19,847 nucleotides of DNA from ECT2AJA-044 sp965658225 (lineage in GTDB: Bacteria > Bacteroidota > Bacteroidia > Flavobacteriales > ECT2AJA-044): the NCBI GenBank assembly GCA_965658225.1, contig CBFHRK010000037.1:1-19847 (forward strand), given 5' to 3'. This document shows, piece by piece, positions 6,319 through 15,169 of this stretch (its first letter is position 1; every line of letters begins with the position of its first letter). Made by a program: the position numbers and the translations under genes. The notes beneath the pieces were generated by a model. It ran no database searches. It was not told the origin of the DNA and saw only the letters and a program-made list of their open reading frames with translations.

Positions 6319-8724
6319 TTAAAAATCTACCCGAACTGCCGCTACCAAATTCCGGCCGGCAGCAGCAATACCTGAAGAATAGGTTCGATATCGAGTGTCA
6401 AAAATATTCTCAACACCCGCATTTATTTGCACTCTTGGGTGGACTTGATAAAGCGCTTTGAAGTTAAGCGTGTACCAACTCGGGCTGTACAGATTTCCAT
6501 TTTGATCGGTCAAGTAAATCGATGGCTTATCGCGTTCACTCGGCGCAAGTCGTTCGAAGGGCATAATCCCGTTAAATTGGGCATTCAAATCGCCCTTAAA
6601 CCTCTTCGCTTGGTACACGATGTGAAACGACCCAAAAGCAGGAGCCACATGGCGAAGCGCCTCGCCGGCTTTGGTTTGGCCTCGGGTAAAATTATAATGC
6701 CCTTCTAAAGACCAATTCTGATTTAAATCGCCCAATACACTCAGCTGGAATCCATAAACCGTAGCTGATTCTGCATTTTGTAGTGCTTGAACTTCACTCC
6801 ATTCGCCGTCGTAGAACAAGCTGTCGGCACCATTAAATTCGAACGGCCCTCGAACCATAGCATCATCGAGAAATGTGAAAAATCCGGCCAATTCTATTTT
6901 CCATTGATCCGCAATTCTGCGTGTAACGATTCCATCAAAATTATACGCAAATTCCGGAGTCAATTCAGGGTTTGGAACCACAACAATTCCATCACCGGAA
7001 TCAAACACTTTTCCAATATCGTCTATGTTGGGCGCCCGAAAGCCCGTTGAAACATTCGTGTTGAACTGCCAATTCTCATCGGGCCGATAGGCCAAACCAA
7101 AAGATCCGTTCCAAGCATTATTATTTAAATCCACCACTTCAAATGGGAAGTCGTAGAAGGAATCATCAAACTCCGCAAATAAACCCACGTAATTAATTCG
7201 AATTCCCGTTAATAAAGTCCATTTTTCATTGGGTACATATTCCAAACTTGCATAAAGTGCACCCGTTTTCCAACTCGACCCGTCCGGATATCTGGGCGCC
7301 ACCGGATCTACAAGGTGGGTTTCAATATCAACCGCCCGTCCGGAAGAAAGCACGCGATTAAAAACGTACTCTCCTCCATAGAAAAGGGTGTGTTGGTCCG
7401 ATAATGCTTTTTCAAAATCGGCATTGAGTGAATATGCATTTACCTGCTCAAAGCGTTCACGCAGCCGCTCCGATCCGAATCGACGATCGTGCCTACTTTC
7501 GCGAAAATCTTGATAGGCAGCTGTAAACCGCGCCGAAGAGTACAATAAAGTAGATTTTTTCAACCGCGCTTGAAGGTGGTGCATCGTCCATTTCTGAGGA
7601 CCATAATACCATTCCGCATTGACGAATGAACCGTCATCTCGCTTTTCAATGAGTCGATCGTACCGAGGAACATTACTCGTTTCCGAAAAATGAAACGAAT
7701 ACGTGATATCCCAGTCGTCATTCGGCTCAAATATTAATTTCTGCATGAAATTCCACTGCTCATAGCCACTAAATTTCTGATCTCGAGAATCAGTATTCGT
7801 CAAAACAGTATCTACCCCATTGATCCGATCCTGATAAGCATCCCGCAAATACGCTTCAGGGCCTTCCGAACCCATTGTAAGATCGCCAAATGTGCTGTTC
7901 GTAAAACTGGTTACAAAACCCCAATGATCATTCTTCAGCCGGATATCGCCATGATACGTTCTCTCGTTGTTTGCCGAAGAATAACGCACAGCTCCATGGC
8001 CGTATAAATAAGCTAGTTCATTTGGCGAAGTGCCCGCTTCTAGCGTGTGGAAATCCATAACACCACCGATTGCATCGGATCCATAGATAACGGATCCTGG
8101 ACCAAAAATCACCTCCGTATTTTGAACTGCAAACGGGTCTATTGAAATAACGTTTTGAACATTCCCCTCGCGGAAAATGGCCGTATTCATTCGAACACCG
8201 TCAACAACCAGTAGAACGCGGTTGGTGCTAAACCCTCGAATCATCGGCGATCCACCCCCTTGCTGACTTTTCTGTATGTACACTTCCCCACTCGATGCCA
8301 AAAGATCCGCTGCCGTCTGCGGATTCTGCAAACGAACTTCTTTTTGAGCAATTTGAGCAATTTTAAGCGGTATGTCGCGCTTATTTTGCTCCCAGCGATT
8401 TGCCGAAAGAACCACCTCATCGAGGCTCACCTTACTCTCTTTTAAATAGACTGTGTAATCGGCATTTTGAAGCTCCTCCATAGAGATCGATTCAAGCTGG
8501 TAGCTGGCGTGTTGTACGTTTATGCGCCTAACGGCGCGATACATTCCAAACGCCACTTTACCTTGGAAATCGGTCACTGAGGATACTGTGTCTGAATACA
8601 CAAACGCATTTTCAATGGGCTCAAGAGTTTGACCGTCGCGAATGTATATATGCGATTGAGCAGCAACCTCATCGGTCACCATCAAAGCTAAAAGCAATAA
8701 TAGAATTCGCGTCAACGTACGCAT
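6319..8724 (-). CDS. TonB-dependent outer membrane receptor, haem/haemoglobin-receptor type
   Basis: From ATG 8724 this is an 801-residue protein. A signal peptide MRTLTRILLLLLALMVTDEV ends near AAQ (residue 23), and a carboxypeptidase-regulatory-like beta domain spans about 24-105. A plug domain follows at about 115-230 with SPMIRGFSTNRVLLVVDGVR and the block GPGSVIYGSDAIGG. The 22-strand barrel runs to a final phenylalanine (VRVDF), as the BAM complex requires. The SPMIRGF, VDGVRMN and GSVIYGSDA blocks and the tail NIFDTRYRTYSSG match the TonB-dependent haemoglobin/transferrin-type receptors of Bacteroidota, so haem or haem-protein uptake is a reasonable guess, but the substrate is not fixed by these motifs. 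A longer start at 8751 would place nine residues ahead of the signal peptide and is less likely. It lies 40 bases after the peptidase gene in the same operon. Confidence 0.9.
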   Translation of the reverse strand: MRTLTRILLLLLALMVTDEVAAQSHIYIRDGQTLEPIENAFVYSDTVSSVTDFQGKVAFGMYRAVRRINVQHASYQLESISMEELQNADYTVYLKESKVSLDEVVLSANRWEQNKRDIPLKIAQIAQKEVRLQNPQTAADLLASSGEVYIQKSQQGGGSPMIRGFSTNRVLLVVDGVRMNTAIFREGNVQNVISIDPFAVQNTEVIFGPGSVIYGSDAIGGVMDFHTLEAGTSPNELAYLYGHGAVRYSSANNERTYHGDIRLKNDHWGFVTSFTNSTFGDLTMGSEGPEAYLRDAYQDRINGVDTVLTNTDSRDQKFSGYEQWNFMQKLIFEPNDDWDITYSFHFSETSNVPRYDRLIEKRDDGSFVNAEWYYGPQKWTMHHLQARLKKSTLLYSSARFTAAYQDFRESRHDRRFGSERLRERFEQVNAYSLNADFEKALSDQHTLFYGGEYVFNRVLSSGRAVDIETHLVDPVAPRYPDGSSWKTGALYASLEYVPNEKWTLLTGIRINYVGLFAEFDDSFYDFPFEVVDLNNNAWNGSFGLAYRPDENWQFNTNVSTGFRAPNIDDIGKVFDSGDGIVVVPNPELTPEFAYNFDGIVTRRIADQWKIELAGFFTFLDDAMVRGPFEFNGADSLFYDGEWSEVQALQNAESATVYGFQLSVLGDLNQNWSLEGHYNFTRGQTKAGEALRHVAPAFGSFHIVYQAKRFKGDLNAQFNGIMPFERLAPSERDKPSIYLTDQNGNLYSPSWYTLNFKALYQVHPRVQINAGVENIFDTRYRTYSSGIAAAGRNLVAAVRVDF

Positions 8725-8764
8725 AGATATACTTTCCTTCAGTCTTCGCAAGAATCGGGCCGAC

Positions 8765-10879
8765 TTACTCCTTTATTCCTTCGAGGTCAAGCATAAACGC
8801 ATATTCCATGGCCGTTTCTTTGAACGATTCAAAACGACCCGATGCTCCCCCGTGACCCGCATCCATATTGGTATGCAGTAGAAGCATTTGATCTCCCGTT
8901 TTCATATCGCGCAATTTGGCTACCCATTTCGCCGGTTCCCAATACTGAACCTGACTGTCGTGAAGTCCGGTCGTTACCAACAAATTCGGATATTCCTTTG
9001 CTTCAACCTGGTCATACGGCGAGTACGACAAAATATAGTCGTAGTACTCCTTGTTATTTGGATTCCCCCATTCGTCATATTCACCCGTAGTTAGGGGAAT
9101 CGATTCGTCGAGCATGGTGGTTACTACGTCCACAAACGGAACAGCGGCAATTACACCGTTATAGAGTTCCGGCGCCATATTCACAACGGCTCCCATCAAT
9201 AATCCACCCGCCGAGCCTCCAAGGGCATAAAGATGTTTTTCACTTGTGTAACCGGCCTCAATAAGATGCTTACTACAATCGACGAAATCAGTAAATGTGT
9301 TTTTCTTGGTCAAGAGCTTCCCATTCTCATACCATTGCCGCCCTAGATATTGACCGCCACGAATATGGGCAATAGCAAATACAAATCCGCGATCCAATAA
9401 ACTCAAACGCCCGTAGCTAAAGCCAGGATCAATAGTAGCGCCATACGAACCATAGCCGTAAATCAGCGTTGGGTTTGCGCCGTCTTTTTTCATCCCTTTG
9501 CGATACACGATCGACATCGGAATTTGCGTTCCGTCTTCAGCAGTTGCCCAAATTCGCTCCGAAGCGTAATTATTCTTGTCGAAGTCGCCAAGTACTTTAG
9601 CTTCCTTCATTACTTTTTTTGTACGATCGGCCATGTGGTAATCGATCACGCTACTCGGAGTGGTCATACTCGAATAATACATGCGCAATTCCTTACTGGC
9701 AAAGTCGGGGTTATTCGAAATCCCGGCAGTATATGTTTCATTATCGAATTCAATGTAATGAGGTTCGCCCTCCCACGGGCGGATTTGAATCTGGTTCAAT
9801 CCTTTCGTTCTTTCCTCCAGTACCAAGTAATCATTGAAAATTTCAATCCCTTCCAAAAGAGTTTCTTCGCGGTGGGCCACCACTTCTTCCCAGGTATCTT
9901 TGCTTCCTTCACTGACCGGAGTGCGCATTAAACGGAAGTTTTGCGCATCCATATTCGTTAAAATGTAAAAGTAATCACCGTAATGGGCAATGCTGTATTC
10001 TAAATTGCGCTCTCGCGGTTGTAAAATGCGAAATTCACCTTCTGGGTTATTGGCATCTAAAACGCGGTACTCCTGCGACAAGGTTGCTCCCGACCCAATA
10101 ATGATATAGTCTCTTGATTTCGAATTGTACACGTAGGTTCCAAATGTAGGATCATCTTCATGGAATACCTCAACATCTTCTTCAACACCCAATTGGTGAC
10201 GGAAGATTTTATAAGCTCTGAGGGTTTCATCTTTCGTTGAATAGAATACCGTTTTGTTATCGTTTGCCCATACGGCTCTACCAGTAGTGTTCTCAATAGG
10301 CACCCCTGTTTCTTCGCCCGTTTCCAAGTTTTTAAAATGGATGGTATAGATCCGTCGACTAACGGTGTCTACTCCGTAACTAAGAATTTTATTATCGGGC
10401 GACACGCTGAGTCCGCCCGCTTGATAATACTCATGACCTTCGGCCATTTCGTTTACGTTCAGCATAATTTCCTCTTGCGCATCCATACTGCCCTTTTTGC
10501 GACAATAAATTGGATATTCTCCACCGTCAACGTATCGCGTATAATACCAATACTCGTTGTAGAAATAAGGAACCGATTCATCTGTTTTCGGAATTCGAGC
10601 AACAATTTCATCAAAGATCTTGGTTTGAAACTCGTCGGTATGCCCGAGTTGTTCTTTTGTGTACGCATTTTCCGCTTCTAAGTAGGAAATCACTTCGGGG
10701 TTTTCGCGATCGTTTAGCCAGTAGTACGGATCGATACGCGTATCGCCGTGAATAGCTAGTTCTTTATTGATCTTTTTGGCTGTTGGACCTTTCATTCGAG
10801 TTGAAGATTCGTTGGAGGGTTGATTTGCGCATCCGGCCGCGAGGCCGAAAGCGGCGCAAAGTAAAAGGAAACGTTTCAT
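8765..10879 (-). CDS. Oligopeptidase B-like S9A serine peptidase, predicted lipoprotein
   Basis: From ATG 10879 the protein has 704 residues and begins MKRFLLLCAAFGLAAGCAN, a lipoprotein signal peptide with lipobox LAAGC. A seven-bladed propeller covers about residues 90-460, and an alpha/beta-hydrolase domain follows. The catalytic triad is visible: Ser in GGSAGG (about 556), Asp in GLHDSQVQYW (about 641) and His in DAGHGGASGR (about 676). The blocks VPFVDVVTTMLDESIPL and WEPAKWVAKLR are nearly those of oligopeptidase B, which cuts after Arg and Lys in short peptides. The acidic pocket pair of that enzyme appears here as E-Y-D in GEYDEWG. The classic enzyme is cytosolic, so membrane anchoring in the periplasm is notable. 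There is no K-D/E-rich lipoprotein surface-export signal after the Cys, so it should face the periplasm. A longer frame from 10966 would destroy the signal peptide and overlap the symporter. It starts one base after the symporter stop. Confidence 0.9.
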   Translation of the reverse strand: MKRFLLLCAAFGLAAGCANQPSNESSTRMKGPTAKKINKELAIHGDTRIDPYYWLNDRENPEVISYLEAENAYTKEQLGHTDEFQTKIFDEIVARIPKTDESVPYFYNEYWYYTRYVDGGEYPIYCRKKGSMDAQEEIMLNVNEMAEGHEYYQAGGLSVSPDNKILSYGVDTVSRRIYTIHFKNLETGEETGVPIENTTGRAVWANDNKTVFYSTKDETLRAYKIFRHQLGVEEDVEVFHEDDPTFGTYVYNSKSRDYIIIGSGATLSQEYRVLDANNPEGEFRILQPRERNLEYSIAHYGDYFYILTNMDAQNFRLMRTPVSEGSKDTWEEVVAHREETLLEGIEIFNDYLVLEERTKGLNQIQIRPWEGEPHYIEFDNETYTAGISNNPDFASKELRMYYSSMTTPSSVIDYHMADRTKKVMKEAKVLGDFDKNNYASERIWATAEDGTQIPMSIVYRKGMKKDGANPTLIYGYGSYGATIDPGFSYGRLSLLDRGFVFAIAHIRGGQYLGRQWYENGKLLTKKNTFTDFVDCSKHLIEAGYTSEKHLYALGGSAGGLLMGAVVNMAPELYNGVIAAVPFVDVVTTMLDESIPLTTGEYDEWGNPNNKEYYDYILSYSPYDQVEAKEYPNLLVTTGLHDSQVQYWEPAKWVAKLRDMKTGDQMLLLHTNMDAGHGGASGRFESFKETAMEYAFMLDLEGIKE

Positions 10880-10880
10880 A

Positions 10881-12323
10881 TTAAGGTTTGGATTTGGTAG
10901 AAAATAGTAGGGCACCAATAAAGGTAAGCGCTCCGTTAATGATAAGCAATTCGAATCCCAATTCAAATCCGAACCAATTTAGTGCATTGTACGAGAGGAA
11001 ATAGCAAAACAAAGGAGCGAATACGGCGACCATTGGAATTCTACTGTCATTGACCGTCCGAGTCGAAAACAGCCCAAAAGCAAATAAACCGAGCAGAGGC
11101 CCATAGGTATATCCGGCAGCCGTAAAGACAGCGGCAATAACACTTTGATCGTTAATTTGCTTAAAAACAACAATTACAAATACTAAGAGCAATGAAAAAC
11201 CAATATGCACGCTCTTTCTAATTCGAGTTTGCTCATGCTCCGGTTTGGATTTAATCTCTAGGAAATCGACACAGAAACTTGTGGTCAAAGAGGTTAATGC
11301 GGAATCAGCGCTGGAGTATGCCGCAGCTATTAAGCCCAAAAGAAAGAAGAGTCCGACCGCAAGCCCCAATCCGCCTTGTGTTGCAAGGGTTGGGTACAAT
11401 TGGTCGCCATCCACTTCGAAACCTGTTTCTGCCGCGTATTGATAGAGCAAAACACCTAGGGCTAAAAACATTAAGTTCACGAAAACGAGAATGCCACTGA
11501 ACCAAAACATATTCTTTTGGGCGTCTTTTAAACTTTTACAGCTCAGGTTTTTCTGCATCATATCTTGATCGAGTCCCGTCATTACAATAGCTATAAATGC
11601 TCCAGAAAGGAATTGTTTGGCGAAAAAGCGCTTATCGCGCCAATCGTCAAAAAAGAAGACGCGGCTATTCGGATCTGAATCAACCTTGGCCCACAACTGA
11701 GAAAAAGATAATTCCCAGTAATTGGCTAGCAAAATCAGGGTTATTATCACTGCCAAGAGCATGAATGCAGTTTGCAGCGTATCGGTCCAGATAATGGTTT
11801 TTATTCCGCTCCGAAAAGTATAAATCCAGATTAGGCCGATCGTGACTATAACCGTTAAAACAAAGGGTACCCCGAGAGCATCGAAGAGGGCGATTTGAAG
11901 CACCGTTGCGACTAGAAAAAGTCGAAATGCAGCCCCGATAGTGCGAGAAAGTAAGAAGTAAAACGCGCCCGTTTTATAGCTCCAGAATCCGAATCGTTGA
12001 TTGAGATATCCGTAAATAGAAGTGAGATTCAGTTTATAATACAAAGGAAGAAGAACCAATGCAATGACCGTATAGCCGACTAAGTAGCCCAACACCATTT
12101 GCATATAGCTAAATTGACTTGCTTCTACCCAACCCGGAACAGAAATAAAAGTAACTCCGCTCAATGAAGCGCCGATCATACCAAAGGCAACTACGTACCA
12201 CGGCGATTGCCGGTTCCCGAGAAAAAATGTGTCGTTATCATCCTTTCTTCCTGTGAGACGAGAAATTAAAATAAGTAGCGCGAAGTAGGCGACAAGTATG
12301 GAAACAACCAAAAGTGGGGACAT
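10881..12323 (-). CDS. Sodium:solute symporter (SSS family)
   Basis: The protein has 480 residues from ATG 12323 and about thirteen membrane segments. Family signatures are FLGNR (34-38), the broken first core helix GASLSGVTFISVPG (51-64), and the YGYLNQRFG segment after helix 3. SYSSADSALTS-like AYSSADSALTSLT, in a late core helix, carries sodium-binding Ser residues of the LeuT fold. It imports a solute (sugar, amino acid, carboxylate, sialic acid or similar) with sodium; the solute cannot be told. A second ATG 24 bases upstream (12347) would add MKIAFFVS; the shorter form matches the usual family start just before helix 1, but the longer cannot be excluded. It is the first gene of the five-gene minus-strand operon, divergent from recR across about 140 bases. 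Confidence 0.88.
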   Translation of the reverse strand: MSPLLVVSILVAYFALLILISRLTGRKDDNDTFFLGNRQSPWYVVAFGMIGASLSGVTFISVPGWVEASQFSYMQMVLGYLVGYTVIALVLLPLYYKLNLTSIYGYLNQRFGFWSYKTGAFYFLLSRTIGAAFRLFLVATVLQIALFDALGVPFVLTVIVTIGLIWIYTFRSGIKTIIWTDTLQTAFMLLAVIITLILLANYWELSFSQLWAKVDSDPNSRVFFFDDWRDKRFFAKQFLSGAFIAIVMTGLDQDMMQKNLSCKSLKDAQKNMFWFSGILVFVNLMFLALGVLLYQYAAETGFEVDGDQLYPTLATQGGLGLAVGLFFLLGLIAAAYSSADSALTSLTTSFCVDFLEIKSKPEHEQTRIRKSVHIGFSLLLVFVIVVFKQINDQSVIAAVFTAAGYTYGPLLGLFAFGLFSTRTVNDSRIPMVAVFAPLFCYFLSYNALNWFGFELGFELLIINGALTFIGALLFSTKSKP

Positions 12324-12464
12324 GCTCACAAAGAACGCAATTTTCACTATTCCACAATAGGCAATTCAAATAAGTAAAAGAATGGTACGGGAGGAAATAG
12401 TAAATTGAATCTGCGTGTAGAAAATTTACGGGCCGACTCCCCGTTATTCTCTACTTTAGCGGAA

Positions 12465-13085
12465 ATGAATTTCAGCTCCAAGCTTATTGAAAATGCGGTT
12501 CATGAGATCGCGAAATTACCGGGCATCGGTCAAAAAACGGCTTTGCGATTGGCTTTGCATCTGTTGCGGCGCGATGAAGAGGAGGTTGCTCAATTATCGG
12601 AATCGTTGCTGCGCCTGCGGCGCGAAGTCCAATTTTGCCAAAAGTGCCACAACATATCTGATGCACAACATTGCAGTATTTGTGCAAATCCAAATCGCGA
12701 TGATAGCCTATTGTGCGTTGTTCAAGACACGCGTGACGTAATGGCCATTGAGAATACCTCTCAATATAGAGGCGGGTATCATGTTTTGGGCGGACTCATA
12801 TCGCCGATGGATGGAATTGGACCGCACGACCTGAACGTAGAATCTTTGGTAAAGCGCTGCGAAGAGACCGAACTTACGGAAGTCATATTAGCTCTAAGCG
12901 CAACCACGGAAGGGGATACAACAAATTTCTACTTATTCAAGAAACTAAAGGAATCGGGAGTACGAATAACCACGTTAGCCCGCGGAGTTTCCGTTGGCGA
13001 CGATTTAGAATACGCAGACGAAATTACCTTAGGTAGATCTTTGCAGCACAGAATTCCCTACGAAAACTCGCTTAATCAGGCATGA
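12465..13085 (+). CDS. recR: Recombination mediator protein RecR
   Basis: The 206-residue protein starts MNFSSKLIEN, the usual RecR beginning. A helix-hairpin-helix, AKLPGIGQKTALRLALHLL, lies at about 16-34, and a C4 zinc finger has Cys at 58, 61, 70 and 73. A Toprim domain from about residue 81 contains the acidic residues of VVQDTRDVMAIE and the GLISPMDGIGP block. RecR works with RecO to load RecA on gapped DNA coated with SSB. A TTG at 12405 opens the same frame 60 bases earlier, but the added residues do not look like family sequence and ATG 12465 matches the normal start and length. Its stop TGA overlaps the start of the next gene in ATGA, so the two are translationally coupled although functionally unrelated. 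Confidence 0.97.
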   Translation: MNFSSKLIENAVHEIAKLPGIGQKTALRLALHLLRRDEEEVAQLSESLLRLRREVQFCQKCHNISDAQHCSICANPNRDDSLLCVVQDTRDVMAIENTSQYRGGYHVLGGLISPMDGIGPHDLNVESLVKRCEETELTEVILALSATTEGDTTNFYLFKKLKESGVRITTLARGVSVGDDLEYADEITLGRSLQHRIPYENSLNQA

Positions 13086-15058
13086 AACTCAGTGTAGTCA
13101 TTGTCAATTATAACGTGCGCTTCTTCTTGGAGCAATGCTTGAAGTCTGTGCAGAAGTCAATTGCGTATGCCCAGACCGTAAATCCCGATTACACTATTGA
13201 TATTTTCGTAGTTGACAACAACAGCGTCGATGGATCTGTTGAAATGGTCGAAAACAACTTTCCAAGGGTTCACTTAATAGCAAATGAAGATAATCCCGGT
13301 TTTTCCATTGCCAACAACCAGGCTATTCAAAAATCAGAAGCGGAATACGCACTGCTGCTCAACCCCGATACCGTAGTCGAAGAGGCGACTTTTGAAAAGG
13401 TTATCCGCTTTATGGATGAGCATCCCGATGCGGGCGGACTCGGCGTAAAAATGATTGATGGTTCGGGTAAGTTCCTAAAGGAATCGAAAAGAGGTTTGCC
13501 CACCCCAATGACTGCGTTTTATAAAATATTTGGGTTGTCGTCTCTTTTTCCGAAGTCTCCATTATTTTCGAAATATCATCTTGGACACCTCGACCAAAAC
13601 GAAACGAACTCCGTTGAAATCCTGGCCGGAGCTTTTATGCTCCTTCGCAAATCGGTTCTCGATAAAATTGGCCTTCTCGACGAAGATTACTTTATGTACG
13701 GTGAGGATATTGACCTCAGTTACCGCATCATTAAAGCCGGATTCAAGAACTATTATTTTCCGGAAACACAGATCATCCATTATAAAGGAGAAAGCACAAA
13801 AAAAGGATCATTGAATTATGTTTTCGTGTTTTACCAAGCGATGATCATTTTTGCGAAGAAACACTTCAGCAATCGAAATGCGGCTCTGTTCTCGTTTCTA
13901 ATCAATGCTGCCATCTATTTCCGTGCTTTTTTAGCTGTTTTATCGCGCTTTGTAAAACGAATTGCGCTTCCCCTCTTTGACGGTGCCCTCCTTTTCGGAG
14001 GGATGTATTACCAAAAAGTCTATTGGGAAAACAACCATCGATATATTGAAGGTGGTACGTATCCGCCCGAGTACGACTACATATACATGCCGAGTTACAT
14101 TATGATTTGGCTATTTGCCATGGTGCTTGCCGGCGCCTATGACAAGCCAGTGAAATTAGCGAAGCTTTTTAAAGGTCTAGTTGGGGGTACGGTTACGATT
14201 TTGGTGATTTATTCACTGCTCCCCGAAAGCTTGAGGACGTCGAGAGCGCTGATTTTACTCGGATTTGTCTGGGCAGTAATGAGTTTAGGGCTAAGCCGAG
14301 TGCTGCTGCACTCCTTAAAAGTACCTGGATTTGCTTTTGAGAATGATCGCAAACGAATGGCCGTGGTCGGATCCAAAGAGGAAGTACTCCGGGTTAAAAA
14401 GTTGTTTTCACGGGTAAACGCAGGTAAGCATTGGATCGGATACGTAACCATCGAGCCGTTAGGCTCAGAAGACAAGGACGATCAATATTTGGGACATTTA
14501 AAACAACTGAATGAAATTGCTCAAGTGTTTCGTTTAGAAGAATTGGTTTTTTGCGCTTCGGACATCAGCAGTGCACAAATTATTGACTTAATGGGGCAAC
14601 TGGAACACCCGGGGGTTGAGTATCGAATTGTTCCGCCGGAGGCCGAGTTTATGATTGGAAGTCAGGCCATATTTACGCCAGACGATGCCTTTACCGCTGA
14701 TTTAAATGTGTTGCAGAAAAACCCTGCGAAACGAAACAAACGGATCTTCGATGTTCTGGTTAGTATCGTGCTTTTGATTCTAAGTCCTCTTTTAGTATTG
14801 ATTTCGGGACCCCGCCTCTACGGGAACATTATTAATGTACTTTTTAATAAAATGAGCTGGGTTGGACTCGCTGCTCAAAATCGGCTCGATTTAACCCCGA
14901 AAGGAGTATTAGACACTACAGACTGGGTTACTTCGAAGGAAGAGAAAACGTCTGAAATGATACAGCGATTGAATCTACTCTATGTAGCCGACTATTCTGT
15001 TTTTACAGATTTACAGATCATTGTTAAGAACTTAAAATACTTAGCGAGAAAGGTTTAG
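13082..15058 (+). CDS. GT2 glycosyltransferase fused to a degenerate polyprenyl-phosphate glycosylphosphotransferase-like half
   Basis: Residues 1-240 of this 658-residue protein form a GT2/WbbL-type glycosyltransferase: SVVIVNYN (4-11), VVDNNSVDGS (43-52), the nucleotide-metal motif NPD (94-96) and YGEDIDLSYR (206-215). From about residue 295 the protein resembles the multi-helix half of WbaP/EpsE-type phosphoglycosyl transferases. It has four membrane helices with AGAYDKP after the second, a Rossmann-like CoA-binding-type domain beginning KRMAVVG (424-430), then the membrane hairpin KRIFDVLVSIVLLILSPLL (553-571). Only a few residues later come GNIINVLFNKMSWVG and, at the end, NLLYVADYSVFTDLQIIVKN, which align with the family's late segments. 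The catalytic stretch between them (KFRSM region and Asp-Glu dyad) is missing. The GT2 half looks active; the other half looks like a pseudoenzyme. It probably acts in surface polysaccharide assembly at the inner membrane. Confidence 0.85.
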   Translation: MKLSVVIVNYNVRFFLEQCLKSVQKSIAYAQTVNPDYTIDIFVVDNNSVDGSVEMVENNFPRVHLIANEDNPGFSIANNQAIQKSEAEYALLLNPDTVVEEATFEKVIRFMDEHPDAGGLGVKMIDGSGKFLKESKRGLPTPMTAFYKIFGLSSLFPKSPLFSKYHLGHLDQNETNSVEILAGAFMLLRKSVLDKIGLLDEDYFMYGEDIDLSYRIIKAGFKNYYFPETQIIHYKGESTKKGSLNYVFVFYQAMIIFAKKHFSNRNAALFSFLINAAIYFRAFLAVLSRFVKRIALPLFDGALLFGGMYYQKVYWENNHRYIEGGTYPPEYDYIYMPSYIMIWLFAMVLAGAYDKPVKLAKLFKGLVGGTVTILVIYSLLPESLRTSRALILLGFVWAVMSLGLSRVLLHSLKVPGFAFENDRKRMAVVGSKEEVLRVKKLFSRVNAGKHWIGYVTIEPLGSEDKDDQYLGHLKQLNEIAQVFRLEELVFCASDISSAQIIDLMGQLEHPGVEYRIVPPEAEFMIGSQAIFTPDDAFTADLNVLQKNPAKRNKRIFDVLVSIVLLILSPLLVLISGPRLYGNIINVLFNKMSWVGLAAQNRLDLTPKGVLDTTDWVTSKEEKTSEMIQRLNLLYVADYSVFTDLQIIVKNLKYLARKV

Positions 15059-15081
15059 ACGAAACGATACACAAGGTTTCA

Positions 15082-15108
15082 TTGCAACCAAAAGAAACCT
15101 TAATTTTG
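15082..15108 (+). promoter_or_regulatory. Promoter of the E2 acyltransferase gene
   Basis: TAATTTTG at 15101-15108 matches the Bacteroidota -7 element TAnnTTTG exactly, with TTG at 15082-15084 sixteen bases upstream, slightly shorter than ideal. Transcription from about 15115 would give a leader of some 85 bases. The 141-base gap from 15059 to 15199 holds this promoter, two small hairpins (CCTTT/AAAGG near 15124-15137 and the one listed separately) and no gene. Confidence 0.5.
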
Positions 15109-15169
15109 CATGGCTTTTTGGATCCTTTGATAAAAGGTCGAAAGGCGATCGTTCACACACAAAAAGAAA

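Noticed and set aside
9524..9931. Long open frame of 135 codons on the plus strand inside the oligopeptidase gene
   Set aside because: It is antisense to strongly conserved coding sequence, has no recognisable domain or promoter, and the composition of the overlapped gene explains it.
10834..10847. GC-rich hairpin CGGCC/GGCCG near the start of the peptidase gene
   Set aside because: It lies within the Ala/Gly-rich signal peptide codons, which favour such sequence, and nothing suggests a regulatory role.
12405..12464. TTG-initiated extension of recR
   Set aside because: RecR proteins normally begin with the MNFSS-type segment at 12465, and the extra 20 residues have no family resemblance.
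12324..12464. Divergent promoters for the symporter operon and recR
   Set aside because: TACTTTAG (12452-12459, +) and a TTATTTG-like motif (-) were seen, but neither has a proper -33 partner, and the first would give a leaderless recR, so no promoter was called.
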